Positions 54,194 through 62,846 of a stretch of DNA of 64,000 nt are shown here, piece after piece (position 1 is the stretch's first letter; each line of letters opens with the position of its first letter). Source of the stretch: Bact-08 sp964533215 (GTDB lineage: Bacteria; Bacteroidota; Bacteroidia; Bacteroidales; UBA932); contig CAZHLJ010000001.1 in the NCBI GenBank assembly GCA_964533215.1, forward strand, positions 1,317,061-1,381,060. The letters are read 5' to 3'. Made by a program: the position numbers and the translations under genes. The notes beneath the pieces were generated by a model that had not been told where the DNA came from, searched no databases, and was given only the letters and a program-made list of their open reading frames with translations.

Positions 54194-55020
54194 TGTTTGT
54201 TTTTTTGCGAATATTCAATTTCCAGTAATTGCAGAAGTGCCTGATTATCCAGATTTCGTCCGGTGATAACCTTTCCTCTGTCCAACAGAAACATCTGTGG
54301 CGTCTTGATTACATTATAAAGCTTTTGAAAATTTGACTCAAAAGTGGGATCCCAGACGAATATCCAGTTTTTGTTTGCTTTAGTGTTATTAAATTCCTGC
54401 TCTATGAATCTCTTCAGATTTTCCTTACCGGATTGAGTGTAGACCGCATATACAGTAAGCTTTTCCGGAGGATACTTTCCTACAATCTCCTTGAGAAGCG
54501 GCAGCTCTTTTTTGCAGACGGCGCATTGGTCATCAAAAAAATAGACCAACGTGAAGTCGGATGAGACACTACTTAGTGAAACAGTACTGTCCTTAAGGTT
54601 TTTAAGTAGCAGGGGAGGAGCTGTCATTCCAAGAAGAGAATTTTCGTTGAATTCAATAAAAATCTGCAGTGCATTGAGATTCATGTCTTTTGGTAGCTCA
54701 ACCTCCTTGCCTAGGTAATATTTCTTTCCGATATGAATTGCTATACTCTCCATACCCATTATTTCAGAGTTGTAGAATTTCTCGAATAGATGGCGTGTGA
54801 TATGCGATTTTATGACAGGGTCTTTGCTGAATGAGATAAGGTAGTCGCAGGCTGTGATAAGAGAGTCTTTGCAGAAAGGGGTCATTGCAATATAGCCGTC
54901 TATGTATCCATCAAGTTTTACAATGGCTGAGTTTTTTTTGTTTAGAGTGCCCTTCTCCTGACCATTTACAAAGCCAAAGAGCAAGATAAACAAACTAATG
55001 AGCAACCCCTTCCTCAACAT
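54190..55020 (-). CDS. TlpA/thioredoxin-like exported protein with N-terminal domain
   Basis: 276 residues with a signal peptide (LFGFVNGQ). The first half is a helical domain common in Bacteroidetes TlpA proteins (HLFEKFYNSEIMGMESIAIH). The thioredoxin fold at about 130-275 carries C-AV-C (FFDDQCAVCKKELPLLKEI) and the cis-Pro strand IKTPQMFLLD. It reduces or exchanges disulfides outside the cytoplasm. The gene overlaps the next by 4 bases and follows coaD by 7. Confidence 0.87.
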   Translation of the reverse strand: MLRKGLLISLFILLFGFVNGQEKGTLNKKNSAIVKLDGYIDGYIAMTPFCKDSLITACDYLISFSKDPVIKSHITRHLFEKFYNSEIMGMESIAIHIGKKYYLGKEVELPKDMNLNALQIFIEFNENSLLGMTAPPLLLKNLKDSTVSLSSVSSDFTLVYFFDDQCAVCKKELPLLKEIVGKYPPEKLTVYAVYTQSGKENLKRFIEQEFNNTKANKNWIFVWDPTFESNFQKLYNVIKTPQMFLLDRGKVITGRNLDNQALLQLLEIEYSQKNKQ

Positions 55021-55027
55021 TTTCTTC

Positions 55028-55504
55028 TCAGTTTTTTGAATACTTGGATATATCTATTCCTTTTGGCATGAAGGAGCTGGCATCGCCACCGTTCAACAGC
55101 ACATCCCTTACCACAGTGGAAGAGATGAAGGAGTATTCGTGACCTGAAGGGATGAAAACGGTAAGAATCTCAGGTTCCATTTTTGCATTTGCCTGAGCTA
55201 CAACCCTCTCAAGTTCGAAGTCTGTGGTTGTCCTTAATCCTCTTACTATGAAACTTACTTTCATCTTCCGGCAGAGGTCTATTGTAAGTCCGGTATAGCT
55301 GCACACTTCTACATTGTCCATTCCGGCCGTGGCAGTCCTTATTATGCTCATTCTGTCTGCAATGGGGAAAAATCCGTTTTTCTGGATATTGACACCTACC
55401 GCTATAATGACCTTGTCAAAAAGCTTGAGGGCAGACTGGAGGACATCCATATGCCCAAGTGTGAATGGATCAAAAGATCCCGGGAAAATTGCGGTTTTCA
55501 TCAT
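55028..55504 (-). CDS. coaD: Phosphopantetheine adenylyltransferase
   Basis: 158 residues. CoaD makes dephospho-CoA from phosphopantetheine and ATP, the fourth step of CoA synthesis. FPGSFDPFTLGHMDV has the T-x-G-H nucleotidyltransferase motif (T15, H18) and YSFISSTVVRDVLLNGGD is the second motif. The length is normal. It starts 8 bases after the dapF stop. Confidence 0.96.
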   Translation of the reverse strand: MMKTAIFPGSFDPFTLGHMDVLQSALKLFDKVIIAVGVNIQKNGFFPIADRMSIIRTATAGMDNVEVCSYTGLTIDLCRKMKVSFIVRGLRTTTDFELERVVAQANAKMEPEILTVFIPSGHEYSFISSTVVRDVLLNGGDASSFMPKGIDISKYSKN

Positions 55505-55512
55505 ATTCTTCT

Positions 55513-56361
55513 TTAAACTTCAACTTCACAGGAGAAGACAAATTTTGCAGGGCCTGTAAGGTGGATTCCGGAATAATTGTCTTGTCCGGAATAGATGAAA
55601 TCGACCTCCAGCAATCCACCGATAGCCTGAACCTGAGTAGAGACAAATTCAGGAATCGGAGGATTCTTTTTCCCCTGAATTGTATTGTTGTTTTGAACTA
55701 GCTTATGGAATGCTATTGCAGCGGCTGTTGCGCCAGTGCCGCATGCGTAGGTTTCATCCTCCACACCTCTCTCGTATGTCCTGATTGACAATATAGAGGT
55801 ACCTGTATTCAGGACCTGTCCCCAGTCTATTTGCACAAAGTTCACATTTGTTCCACCAGGGAAGAGAGGATGATTACGCCATAGCTTACCCTGTTCCTGG
55901 ACATCAAAGTCCTTAAGGTTTTCCACGAAATTGACAAGGTGAGGGGAACCTGTATTGAGAAAATAACTTTTTGGTGAGTATTCCTTGACTTCAGAAACAT
56001 CTATCATCCCAAGCCTTACCTGACATTCATTTGGAGAAAACTCCAGCAATTCCGCTTTATGTAAGCCGTCAATAGCCTCAAATTCGAAATTCTTTATTCC
56101 GCAGTGGGCGGCGAATGCCACCAGACACCTTCCCCCGTTGCCGCACATAGTACCCTCGCCACCATCTGAATTGAAGAACCTCATTGAAAAGTCATATCTG
56201 ACACTTGATTCCAGCATCATCAGACCATCTCCGCCAATGCCGAATCGGCGGTCGCACAATTGGTGAATGATCTCTTTGGAAAGATTCAAATTTAGACTGC
56301 GATTGTCAATGACAATAAAATCATTGCCAGCGCCATGATATTTATATGCTTTGAGCTTCAT
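55513..56361 (-). CDS. dapF: Diaminopimelate epimerase
   Basis: 282 residues. DapF interconverts LL- and meso-diaminopimelate for lysine and peptidoglycan. The two catalytic Cys are in MCGNGGRC and YACGTGATAAA; YHGAGNDFIVIDNR marks the start. The length is normal. Its first 20 bases overlap the 3' end of lpxB-ogt. Confidence 0.96.
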   Translation of the reverse strand: MKLKAYKYHGAGNDFIVIDNRSLNLNLSKEIIHQLCDRRFGIGGDGLMMLESSVRYDFSMRFFNSDGGEGTMCGNGGRCLVAFAAHCGIKNFEFEAIDGLHKAELLEFSPNECQVRLGMIDVSEVKEYSPKSYFLNTGSPHLVNFVENLKDFDVQEQGKLWRNHPLFPGGTNVNFVQIDWGQVLNTGTSILSIRTYERGVEDETYACGTGATAAAIAFHKLVQNNNTIQGKKNPPIPEFVSTQVQAIGGLLEVDFIYSGQDNYSGIHLTGPAKFVFSCEVEV

Positions 56362-58024
56362 TTTCGAGGTCTTTGGTTATATCAGTTGAAAATAAATTGT
56401 TATCTGTGTTTTCATAAGCCTTTTCAAGGTTCAGCAGGTAGCTTTTCTTGTCAAGGCCAATATTGAAACCTGTCAGCCTGTTCTGAGCTCCAAGTACCCT
56501 GTGGCAAGGAACGACAATAAGCAGGGGATTCATCTTACAGGCATTTCCTACTGCCCGGTTTGCATCCTTGGAATTGATAAGGTGGGCTATCTCCCCGTAT
56601 GTCCTGACTTTTCCATATGGGATTTTATAAAGTTCTTCCCAAACTCTTCTTTGAAATCTTGTTCCTATGAATTTTAAAGGTAATTTGAACTCTGTCCTTT
56701 TTTCGGAGAAGTATTCATCCAACTGTTTTGCTGTCTCCAAAAGTATTGGGTGATTGCTGCCGTCAGAGGTATTGGCCTTACCCGATGCCTCAATCTCAGT
56801 TTCAGAAATATATTGAATTTCCAGCAAAGCATCTGAGTCGCAGATGAGTCTTAGCATGCCCATCGGACTATTGTAAACTCGGCTGAACCTTGTAGAATCA
56901 ATCATCTCACGAAGCTCCTTTATCATCGATTGGGCAACTCTTTCCGATGCCCCGGCACCTCCGAACATCTCTTTTAACTTATGGTACTTCTGTATCATCT
57001 TTTCCCGCTCCTTGGCTTTTAGAAGATTTCTCAGCTCTTTTGCAATATTTTCAGCAGTACATTCATCCTGGAGAAGCTCCTTTACAACCTGTTGGTTGAA
57101 GATCAGATTTACAAGACTTACAAACTTGACTTTTATCAAAAGCCTAACAGAGAGAGCAGAAAGGCTGTTAGCCTTATAACAGACAACCTGAGGAGTCTCA
57201 AGCAGGGCTGCCTCAAGACTAGCAGTGCCGGAACAAAGAGCAGTTGCCTTGGAGTGTTTCATTATAGAATAGGTCTCCCCAAAAAGCAATTTGATTTTTG
57301 AGTCTGCCAGATATTTTTCATAATCACTTTTATCCATGGAAGGGGCACCAGCAAGCACAAACTGGTATTCTTCAAACTCCTTTTCCAGTTGTGTGAATAT
57401 AGGCATCAAATATCTTATTTCTCCATTACGGCTCCCGGCAAGAAGGCCGATGATAGGCTTGTCGTTATCAAGTCCAGCTCTCTTGCGGAAATCTTCTATG
57501 GTCTCTGTATTGCATGGGTTTGCGGAGATGCTGTCCAGTAAAGGATTTCCATTGTAAATAGCTCTTATACCTTTTTGCTTGAAGTAATCAACCTCAAAAG
57601 GGAAAATGATGAACAATCTGTCTACATCCCTCTTCAGGTTTTTCACACGACCCTCTTTCCATGCCCATACAGTGGGAGAGATGTAGTAGAAAACCCTTAT
57701 ATTATTAGATTTGGCAAATGAGGCAATTCTGAAGTTAAAACCGGGATAGTCTATCAATATTACCACATCCGGCTGAAATTCAAGAATATCTTGCTTGCAT
57801 AATTTAAGATTTCCTGTAATTTTTTTCAAGTTAAGGATTACCTCAACTATACCCATTACAGCTGTCTCCTTGTAGTGCTTCACCATTTCGCCACCTACGG
57901 CGGCCATAAGATCTCCTCCCCAGAAACGTATTTCTGCGCGTGAGTCAGAAGCAATCAGACCCTTCATAAGGTTTGACCCGTGAAGGTCACCGGAAGCTTC
58001 ACCTGCAATAATGTAATATTTCAT
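56342..58024 (-). CDS. lpxB: Fusion: lipid-A-disaccharide synthase LpxB + O6-alkylguanine-DNA alkyltransferase
   Basis: 560 residues. The first 375 or so are LpxB (GT19), which joins UDP-diacylglucosamine to lipid X: MKYYIIAGEASGDLHGSNLM, FWGGDLMAAVGGE, NPLLDSI, ATALCSGTASLEAALLETPQVV and CYKANSLS. From about 380 follows an alkyltransferase (Ogt/AdaB) domain: SPMGMLRLICDSDALLEI, then FQRRVWEELYKIPYGKVRTYGEIA, GNACKMNPLLIVVPCHRV with acceptor C507, and FNIGLDKKSYLL. Both parts keep their key residues, so a bifunctional chain is likely. There is no stop or frame change between them. It overlaps dapF by 20 bases and follows surE by 35. Confidence 0.92.
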   Translation of the reverse strand: MKYYIIAGEASGDLHGSNLMKGLIASDSRAEIRFWGGDLMAAVGGEMVKHYKETAVMGIVEVILNLKKITGNLKLCKQDILEFQPDVVILIDYPGFNFRIASFAKSNNIRVFYYISPTVWAWKEGRVKNLKRDVDRLFIIFPFEVDYFKQKGIRAIYNGNPLLDSISANPCNTETIEDFRKRAGLDNDKPIIGLLAGSRNGEIRYLMPIFTQLEKEFEEYQFVLAGAPSMDKSDYEKYLADSKIKLLFGETYSIMKHSKATALCSGTASLEAALLETPQVVCYKANSLSALSVRLLIKVKFVSLVNLIFNQQVVKELLQDECTAENIAKELRNLLKAKEREKMIQKYHKLKEMFGGAGASERVAQSMIKELREMIDSTRFSRVYNSPMGMLRLICDSDALLEIQYISETEIEASGKANTSDGSNHPILLETAKQLDEYFSEKRTEFKLPLKFIGTRFQRRVWEELYKIPYGKVRTYGEIAHLINSKDANRAVGNACKMNPLLIVVPCHRVLGAQNRLTGFNIGLDKKSYLLNLEKAYENTDNNLFSTDITKDLENEAQSI

Positions 58025-58059
58025 ACTTACTTAGTATAATGAGTTGATAACCTGCCTGT

Positions 58060-58836
58060 CTAAAAATTCCAAGCAGACTCTAATCTTTTAAGTTCCTGGT
58101 AATCTGTGGTGTCTATTTTATGAGGCACAATGCTTACATAGCCGTCTTCAACTACATTGTGATCAGCTTCTACCACTCCGGGCTCCAGATTGAAAAACTC
58201 GCCAGTCATCCAGTAGTAGTTAAAACCATACGGATCTGTTCTCTCTTCAAACTCCTTTATCCATTGCCCTTTTCCCTGGTGAGAAAATCTGATGCCTTTT
58301 ACTTCGCTGATATTGATGTTTGGAATATTGACGTTAAGGTAAATGTTTGGTCCGGCAGGCTCATTGAGATATTTTTCCAGTATTATTTTCCCAAAGTGGA
58401 CAGCTGTGGAAAAATCAGCTTTCCTGTCATGTGAGCAAAGAGACAATCCTATTGATGGAATTCCGTATACCGTTCCCTCCGCAGCAGCACCCAGAGTACC
58501 GGAGTACAAAGAGGCAACCGAGGCGTTTGAACCGTGGTTGATGCCTGATACGAGCAAGTCGGGAGATTTGTTTACAAACAGTTGGTTCATAGCCATTTTT
58601 ACACAGTCGGCAGGAGTCCCGGAGCAGGCATAGACCTTAAGTCCATCCTCTGTTTTAAGTTCTGTCAGTCTTAACGGCTTTCCGATGGTCAGAGCTGCAG
58701 ACATTCCTGATTGAGCTTCAAATGGTGCTACAACAATGAGATCTCCATAGGGACGCATCATTTCAATAAGAGCCGAAATGCCTTTGGATTTCACACCATC
58801 GTCGTTGGTAATTAGAATTTTCCTTTTTTTGGTCAT
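58060..58836 (-). CDS. surE: 5'/3'-nucleotidase SurE
   Basis: 258 residues. SurE removes phosphate from nucleoside monophosphates. ILITNDDGVKSKGISALIE carries the metal-binding DD, SGINHGSNASVASLYSGTLGAAAEG the second motif and CSGTPADCV the third. Length is normal. First gene of a minus-strand run toward lpxB-ogt, dapF and coaD. Confidence 0.95.
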   Translation of the reverse strand: MTKKRKILITNDDGVKSKGISALIEMMRPYGDLIVVAPFEAQSGMSAALTIGKPLRLTELKTEDGLKVYACSGTPADCVKMAMNQLFVNKSPDLLVSGINHGSNASVASLYSGTLGAAAEGTVYGIPSIGLSLCSHDRKADFSTAVHFGKIILEKYLNEPAGPNIYLNVNIPNINISEVKGIRFSHQGKGQWIKEFEERTDPYGFNYYWMTGEFFNLEPGVVEADHNVVEDGYVSIVPHKIDTTDYQELKRLESAWNF

Positions 58837-58909
58837 TATGCAATAAATATATTATCAATTTAATTTGCAAAACTACAAATTTTTGACTAGATTTTTGCGC
58901 AAAAGTATT

Positions 58910-58917
58910 TATATTTG
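58910..58917 (+). promoter_or_regulatory. -7 box of the gapA promoter
   Basis: TATATTTG fits TAnnTTTG and lies 41 bases before the gapA start. TTG at 58883-58885 and 58895-58897 are possible, not ideally spaced, -33 elements. Confidence 0.45.
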
Positions 58918-58958
58918 CCTCCGATTTATGAGATGTTAATTTAATAAATAAACGAAAG

Positions 58959-59963
58959 ATGAGCAAAATTAAAGTAGGTATTAATGGTTTCGGCCGTATC
59001 GGCCGTCTGGTGTTCAGAGCAGCACAGGAGAGAAATGATATCCAGGTTGTTGGGATCAACGATCTGATAGATGTTGACTATATGGCATATATGCTTAAAT
59101 ATGATACTGTTCACGGTCGTTTCAATGGTACAGTAGAGGTGAAAGACGGAATGCTTGTTGTTAATGGCAATGCAATAAGGGTAACTGCTGAGAAAGATCC
59201 TGCAAACCTTAAATGGAATGAAGTTGGAGCAGAATATGTTGTTGAATCAACAGGTCTTTTCCTTACTAAGGAAAAAGCTCAGGCTCACATCGCTGCCGGT
59301 GCTAAAAGAGTAATCATGTCTGCACCTTCAAAAGATGATACCCCTATGTTCGTATATGGTGTGAACAATAAAAAGTATGCCGGTGAAACCATCGTTTCAA
59401 ATGCATCCTGCACCACAAACTGCCTTGCACCAATCGTTAAGGTTCTGAATGAGAATTTCGGTATTGTAGAAGGTCTTATGACAACTGTTCATGCTACCAC
59501 TGCAACTCAGAAAACTGTTGACGGACCATCTGCAAAAGACTGGAGAGGTGGACGTGCAGCGGGTGCAAATATCATCCCTTCATCTACCGGAGCTGCTAAA
59601 GCTGTAGGCAAGGTGATTCCTGAAATGAACGGTAAACTTACAGGTATGTCGTTCCGTGTTCCTACAGTTGACGTTTCTGTCGTTGACCTTACATGCCGCC
59701 TTGAAAAAGCTGCCAGCTATCAGGATATCAAAGATGCAATGAAGAAAGCATCAGAAGGCGAGCTTAAAGGAGTATTGGGATATACAGAAGAGGCTGTGGT
59801 ATCATCTGATTTCCTTACAGATCCACGCACTTCAATTTTCGATGCCGAGGCAGGAATCTCTTTGAATCCTAACTTCGTTAAAGTTGTCTCTTGGTACGAT
59901 AACGAATGGGGCTATTCAAACAAAGTTCTTGAGATGATCGCACACATGAACACAGTAAAGTAA
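58959..59963 (+). CDS. gapA: Glyceraldehyde-3-phosphate dehydrogenase
   Basis: 334 residues. GapA oxidises glyceraldehyde-3-phosphate to 1,3-bisphosphoglycerate with NAD. INGFGRIGRLVFRA is the NAD-binding start, SNASCTTNCLAP carries the catalytic C151, and SWYDNEWGYSNKVLEM is the conserved end. Length is standard. Its codon use looks biased and GC-richer than the AT-rich block downstream, as expected for a highly expressed gene. A clean terminator follows. Confidence 0.97.
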   Translation: MSKIKVGINGFGRIGRLVFRAAQERNDIQVVGINDLIDVDYMAYMLKYDTVHGRFNGTVEVKDGMLVVNGNAIRVTAEKDPANLKWNEVGAEYVVESTGLFLTKEKAQAHIAAGAKRVIMSAPSKDDTPMFVYGVNNKKYAGETIVSNASCTTNCLAPIVKVLNENFGIVEGLMTTVHATTATQKTVDGPSAKDWRGGRAAGANIIPSSTGAAKAVGKVIPEMNGKLTGMSFRVPTVDVSVVDLTCRLEKAASYQDIKDAMKKASEGELKGVLGYTEEAVVSSDFLTDPRTSIFDAEAGISLNPNFVKVVSWYDNEWGYSNKVLEMIAHMNTVK

Positions 59964-59990
59964 ATCTGAGTCATTAGAATAAAATCTGAA

Positions 59991-60017
59991 GAGCTGCTTT
60001 AGGGCAGCTCTTTTTTT
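59991..60017 (+). terminator. Terminator of gapA
   Basis: GAGCTGC (59991-59997) pairs with GCAGCTC (60004-60010) across a 6-base loop, followed by seven Ts. It also ends a broken minus-strand frame. Confidence 0.85.
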
Positions 60018-60135
60018 ATAGTTATAATGCCAAATCCTACCATTGCTACAAATCTAGTAAATTGATAATATCCGTATGGTAAATGAAACAAACTAACAAT
60101 AAAACAGCTAGAATTACTTTAATTAGTTTTTCCAT
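59999..60135 (-). pseudogene. Broken small membrane protein (MPYGYYQ..R-type)
   Basis: The minus strand starts MEKLIKVILAVLLLVCF at 60135. After a change of frame it reads LPYGYYQFTRFVAMVGFGII, then TIKKELP and a TAA at 60001-59999. The second part resembles the small two-TM DUF6804-like proteins. The first frame alone ends after 29 residues. The single-base frame change and the ending inside the gapA terminator suggest a truncated, frameshifted relic. The family match is by eye. Confidence 0.5.
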
Positions 60136-60144
60136 GATTAGCGA

Positions 60145-61047
60145 TTATTTTGAATTTAAAAAGTTGTCAATTCTTGTTTTAGTATTTGCTGGTAAATCAG
60201 AATGATATACTTCATAATGAGAAACATTCATTTCTTTAAACCACTTTTTCCATAGTGATTGTAAAATGTCTTCGTCAATTTTATTATTTGGATTTTCTGC
60301 CTTAACACCTAAAACCAAAACTTCTAAATTATTTAAATCGTTCCGTTTAGTTAAAATGCCAAAATCGTTTTGTTTGATTAATTGTTCCCAATTCTGTTTT
60401 CGGTACTGTGCTAAATTGCTATTCCCTAAAAGATAAGTATATCTGTTTTTATTGTTAAATACTGATTGTTTGTGATATAGATAACCATCAGTTAAAATAA
60501 TAAGTATATTACGATAAGTTGTATCATTTGATATACAGAAATCTTTTACATCATCTTTAAAAAATCTCCAAATATCGCTACCTTCCCAAGTACTTGTCGC
60601 TATGGTTTCTTTATAAATATCTTCTAGTTTTTTTTGATAGAGTTCTGTAATACTATCATACACAGTTTTTCTTCCTTTATTATCCATTGTTGAACAATCA
60701 ATATTGAGATTGTTTATAATAGCATTTATATTAGGATTTGACGGCGGAGGACTAAAAAAAACTCTAATTTTGCCCTTTGCTTTATAAGCGCCTAATTCTG
60801 ACATATTTGATTTAAAACAATCAGTTATAGTTTTAATATTTTCAATATCATTGACCTGTGCTTCGGGATTTATTTGTGGATTTATTCTATCAGATAAATC
60901 TAAAAAAATTGAAATATTTAATTGTTTTACAAGAGGTTTTTGTGTTGTTGAATTTTGACTGTGACTTTGATTATCGCCTTTATTATTTCCACAAGCAGTA
61001 AAAATAACTGCAATAACTACAATAAAAAATAAACGTTTCATTTTCAT
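60145..61047 (-). CDS. VWA-like lipoprotein
   Basis: 300 residues with a lipoprotein signal (VIFTAC, lipidation at C19) and a Ser/Gln/Asn-rich linker. ISIFLDLSDR (D50-x-S52-x-R54) is a MIDAS-like metal site and ILIILTDGYL the later strand of a von Willebrand A fold. Helices with TWEGSDIWRFF and a C-terminal NVSHYEVYHSDLPANTKTR complete the domain. The MIDAS is not textbook (DLSDR rather than DxSxS). It lies 5 bases after the coiled-coil membrane protein gene, as last gene of the set. Function unknown; a surface adhesion or signalling part is possible. Confidence 0.72.
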   Translation of the reverse strand: MKMKRLFFIVVIAVIFTACGNNKGDNQSHSQNSTTQKPLVKQLNISIFLDLSDRINPQINPEAQVNDIENIKTITDCFKSNMSELGAYKAKGKIRVFFSPPPSNPNINAIINNLNIDCSTMDNKGRKTVYDSITELYQKKLEDIYKETIATSTWEGSDIWRFFKDDVKDFCISNDTTYRNILIILTDGYLYHKQSVFNNKNRYTYLLGNSNLAQYRKQNWEQLIKQNDFGILTKRNDLNNLEVLVLGVKAENPNNKIDEDILQSLWKKWFKEMNVSHYEVYHSDLPANTKTRIDNFLNSK

Positions 61048-61052
61048 AGATG

Positions 61053-62315
61053 TTAATTATTAGATATTGAGGATGACTTAATGAATTCTGATTTTCTTAG
61101 TTCAAATAAAAACTTATCTTTTATTTGTTCACATTCGTCAATTTGTGCTTGTGTTGAAACACTTGCTTTTAGAAAACCAATCCATCCTACGAAATAATTA
61201 TTTAAACCTTCTCTTACATCATTAAAATAAAGGACATAAGATTCTGTTTGTATTTTTAACTTGTCTATTTGACCTTGTATATTGTTCTTTTCGGTTTTAA
61301 GTGCTGAAATTTTTTCTTTAATATTTTTGCATTCAATTTTATATTCTGCTATTTTTTGCTCTCTATTTTTGATTGCATACCTGACCTTATCCATTTTCTC
61401 AAATTCAGTCATAGTAAAACTAAACACTAATCCCCAAATAATATAAACTACAAATCCTGCAAAAATGATTATCCAAAAGTTCACTTCTTGAAAAGCCCTT
61501 CCAATAGTCATTGGTGGCATTTCTTGAAAAATTCCCCCTATCGTTATCTTATAGATTTCTTTTACGATGGCATATGCTATAATAAAGTCAAAAACAAATG
61601 TGACCAAAACTAAACCACAGACTTTAAGATATTTGATTTTCTCTTTTCCCTCTAAAAATTTATATATTAAGAAACCAAGTCCCAAAAAGACAGCTGGAAT
61701 TGCTATAATAAAAATTAATTCTGTTAATCCATCTGCCCATGCTTTCCCTATTGCATTTGCATCGAAAATTGCTTGTGTGATTTTTGTGTCATCAGGTGTG
61801 AAATTCTTAAAGAATGCAGAGTATGCAGCTGAACTATAAAAAACCAATAAATAAATTGTGAGAAATATTATTATTATTAAACCAATAAAAAAACTTGTTT
61901 TTGCGAATGAGTCTCCAGAAACAATTTTGGGATTGTCTTTAATTTCGTCAATTTCTTTCGTAATTTTTTCTATCTTTTTTTCTTCGTGGTCTAATTTTTC
62001 TTGTTCACTTTTAAATTGGTTTTCGGTATTAGCTTTCTTTGTATCTAAAACAGCAATTTCTTGTCTTATTTCATTTTTTCGTTCATTTTGTTTCATATCA
62101 TCTTGCTGTATATATCGTGTAAGTTGCATATATACAGCTTGTAATCTAGGTAATAAAGCTTGGGGAGTTCCACCACAATATCCTGCATCTTTTGTACCAC
62201 GTGCTGTATAAGAAGCTCCTGAAATAACTGCAATTGAGTCATCTGAATTTGCTTTTTGTGATTTCAACCCATCAGAAATAGATTTCTGAATAGTAAATAT
62301 ATCTTTAAGTGCCAT
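61053..62315 (-). CDS. Four-TM protein with two coiled-coil regions
   Basis: 420 residues, not recognised. A Gly-rich N-terminal segment (to about 50) with an ARGTKDAGYCGG stretch comes first. A long coiled coil lies at 75-128 and TM helices at about 137-160, 197-220, 231-253 and 280-302. A second coiled coil follows at 312-358, and a helical tail is about 60 residues long. There is no signal peptide. It starts 2 bases after the TerB-like stop, so it is co-translated, and ends 5 bases before the lipoprotein gene. It may form a scaffold or mechanosensitive assembly in the inner membrane with the SPFH protein, an inference from domains and order. Confidence 0.72.
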   Translation of the reverse strand: MALKDIFTIQKSISDGLKSQKANSDDSIAVISGASYTARGTKDAGYCGGTPQALLPRLQAVYMQLTRYIQQDDMKQNERKNEIRQEIAVLDTKKANTENQFKSEQEKLDHEEKKIEKITKEIDEIKDNPKIVSGDSFAKTSFFIGLIIIIFLTIYLLVFYSSAAYSAFFKNFTPDDTKITQAIFDANAIGKAWADGLTELIFIIAIPAVFLGLGFLIYKFLEGKEKIKYLKVCGLVLVTFVFDFIIAYAIVKEIYKITIGGIFQEMPPMTIGRAFQEVNFWIIIFAGFVVYIIWGLVFSFTMTEFEKMDKVRYAIKNREQKIAEYKIECKNIKEKISALKTEKNNIQGQIDKLKIQTESYVLYFNDVREGLNNYFVGWIGFLKASVSTQAQIDECEQIKDKFLFELRKSEFIKSSSISNN

Positions 62316-62317
62316 CT

Positions 62318-62716
62318 TTAAGAATTTTTTATTGCTTGTAATACTTCTTCAAATGATTTGTTTTCTTTCGCTTCTTCCAAAAGAAAATCAGAAATTGCTT
62401 CAATATTTTCATCCGCAAAACCTAGTCGTTTACTTGCATCTTGTAAAATAACTTTCTCTTTATCCTCAATTTTTCCATCAGCCCACGCAATTCGAGATAA
62501 GTTATATAGATATTCAATTCTTTCATCATTACTCAAACTCTCTAAAGAAATTAATGTGTTCGGTGAAAAGACAGCTTGTTGAATTTCTTCTTCTGAAAAC
62601 CCACCTTTTTCTTTCCCAATTTGATAAAGTAATTCTAATTCTTTGGGATGTACTTCTGCATCAGCTAATAGCATTTGGTAGAGACCCAAAAACATTTTTT
62701 TTTGATTTTCGTCCAT
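62318..62716 (-). CDS. TerB-like tellurite-resistance-family protein
   Basis: 132 residues, all helical. The internal duplication typical of TerB is visible: LLADAEVHPKELELLYQIGKE and then ADGKIEDKEKVILQDASKRLG, each with acidic residues that bind metal in TerB. TerB proteins interact with membranes and appear in tellurite/phage-stress gene sets. It lies between SPFH and coiled-coil membrane proteins. Confidence 0.78.
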   Translation of the reverse strand: MDENQKKMFLGLYQMLLADAEVHPKELELLYQIGKEKGGFSEEEIQQAVFSPNTLISLESLSNDERIEYLYNLSRIAWADGKIEDKEKVILQDASKRLGFADENIEAISDFLLEEAKENKSFEEVLQAIKNS

Positions 62717-62800
62717 AGCAGTTTCGGTTATTGAATTTATTTTTTGTTAATTGATAATGTATCAAATTGATATTCCATTTGAACGCATTGTCTTTTCTAA

Positions 62801-62831
62801 ACTTGCCAAACGCCTGTTAGCGGCTGGCTTG
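62801..62831. repeat. GTTAGCGGC half-site between SPFH and TerB genes
   Basis: The plus strand holds GTTAGCGGCTGGCTT at 62815-62829 within the 130-base SPFH-terB gap. The minus strand has GTTAGCGGCAAGCTT (63949-63935) before the SPFH gene, 13 of 15 identical and inverted. The two sites bracket that gene. Confidence 0.5.
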
Positions 62832-62846
62832 CTCTTCTTCAGTTTT

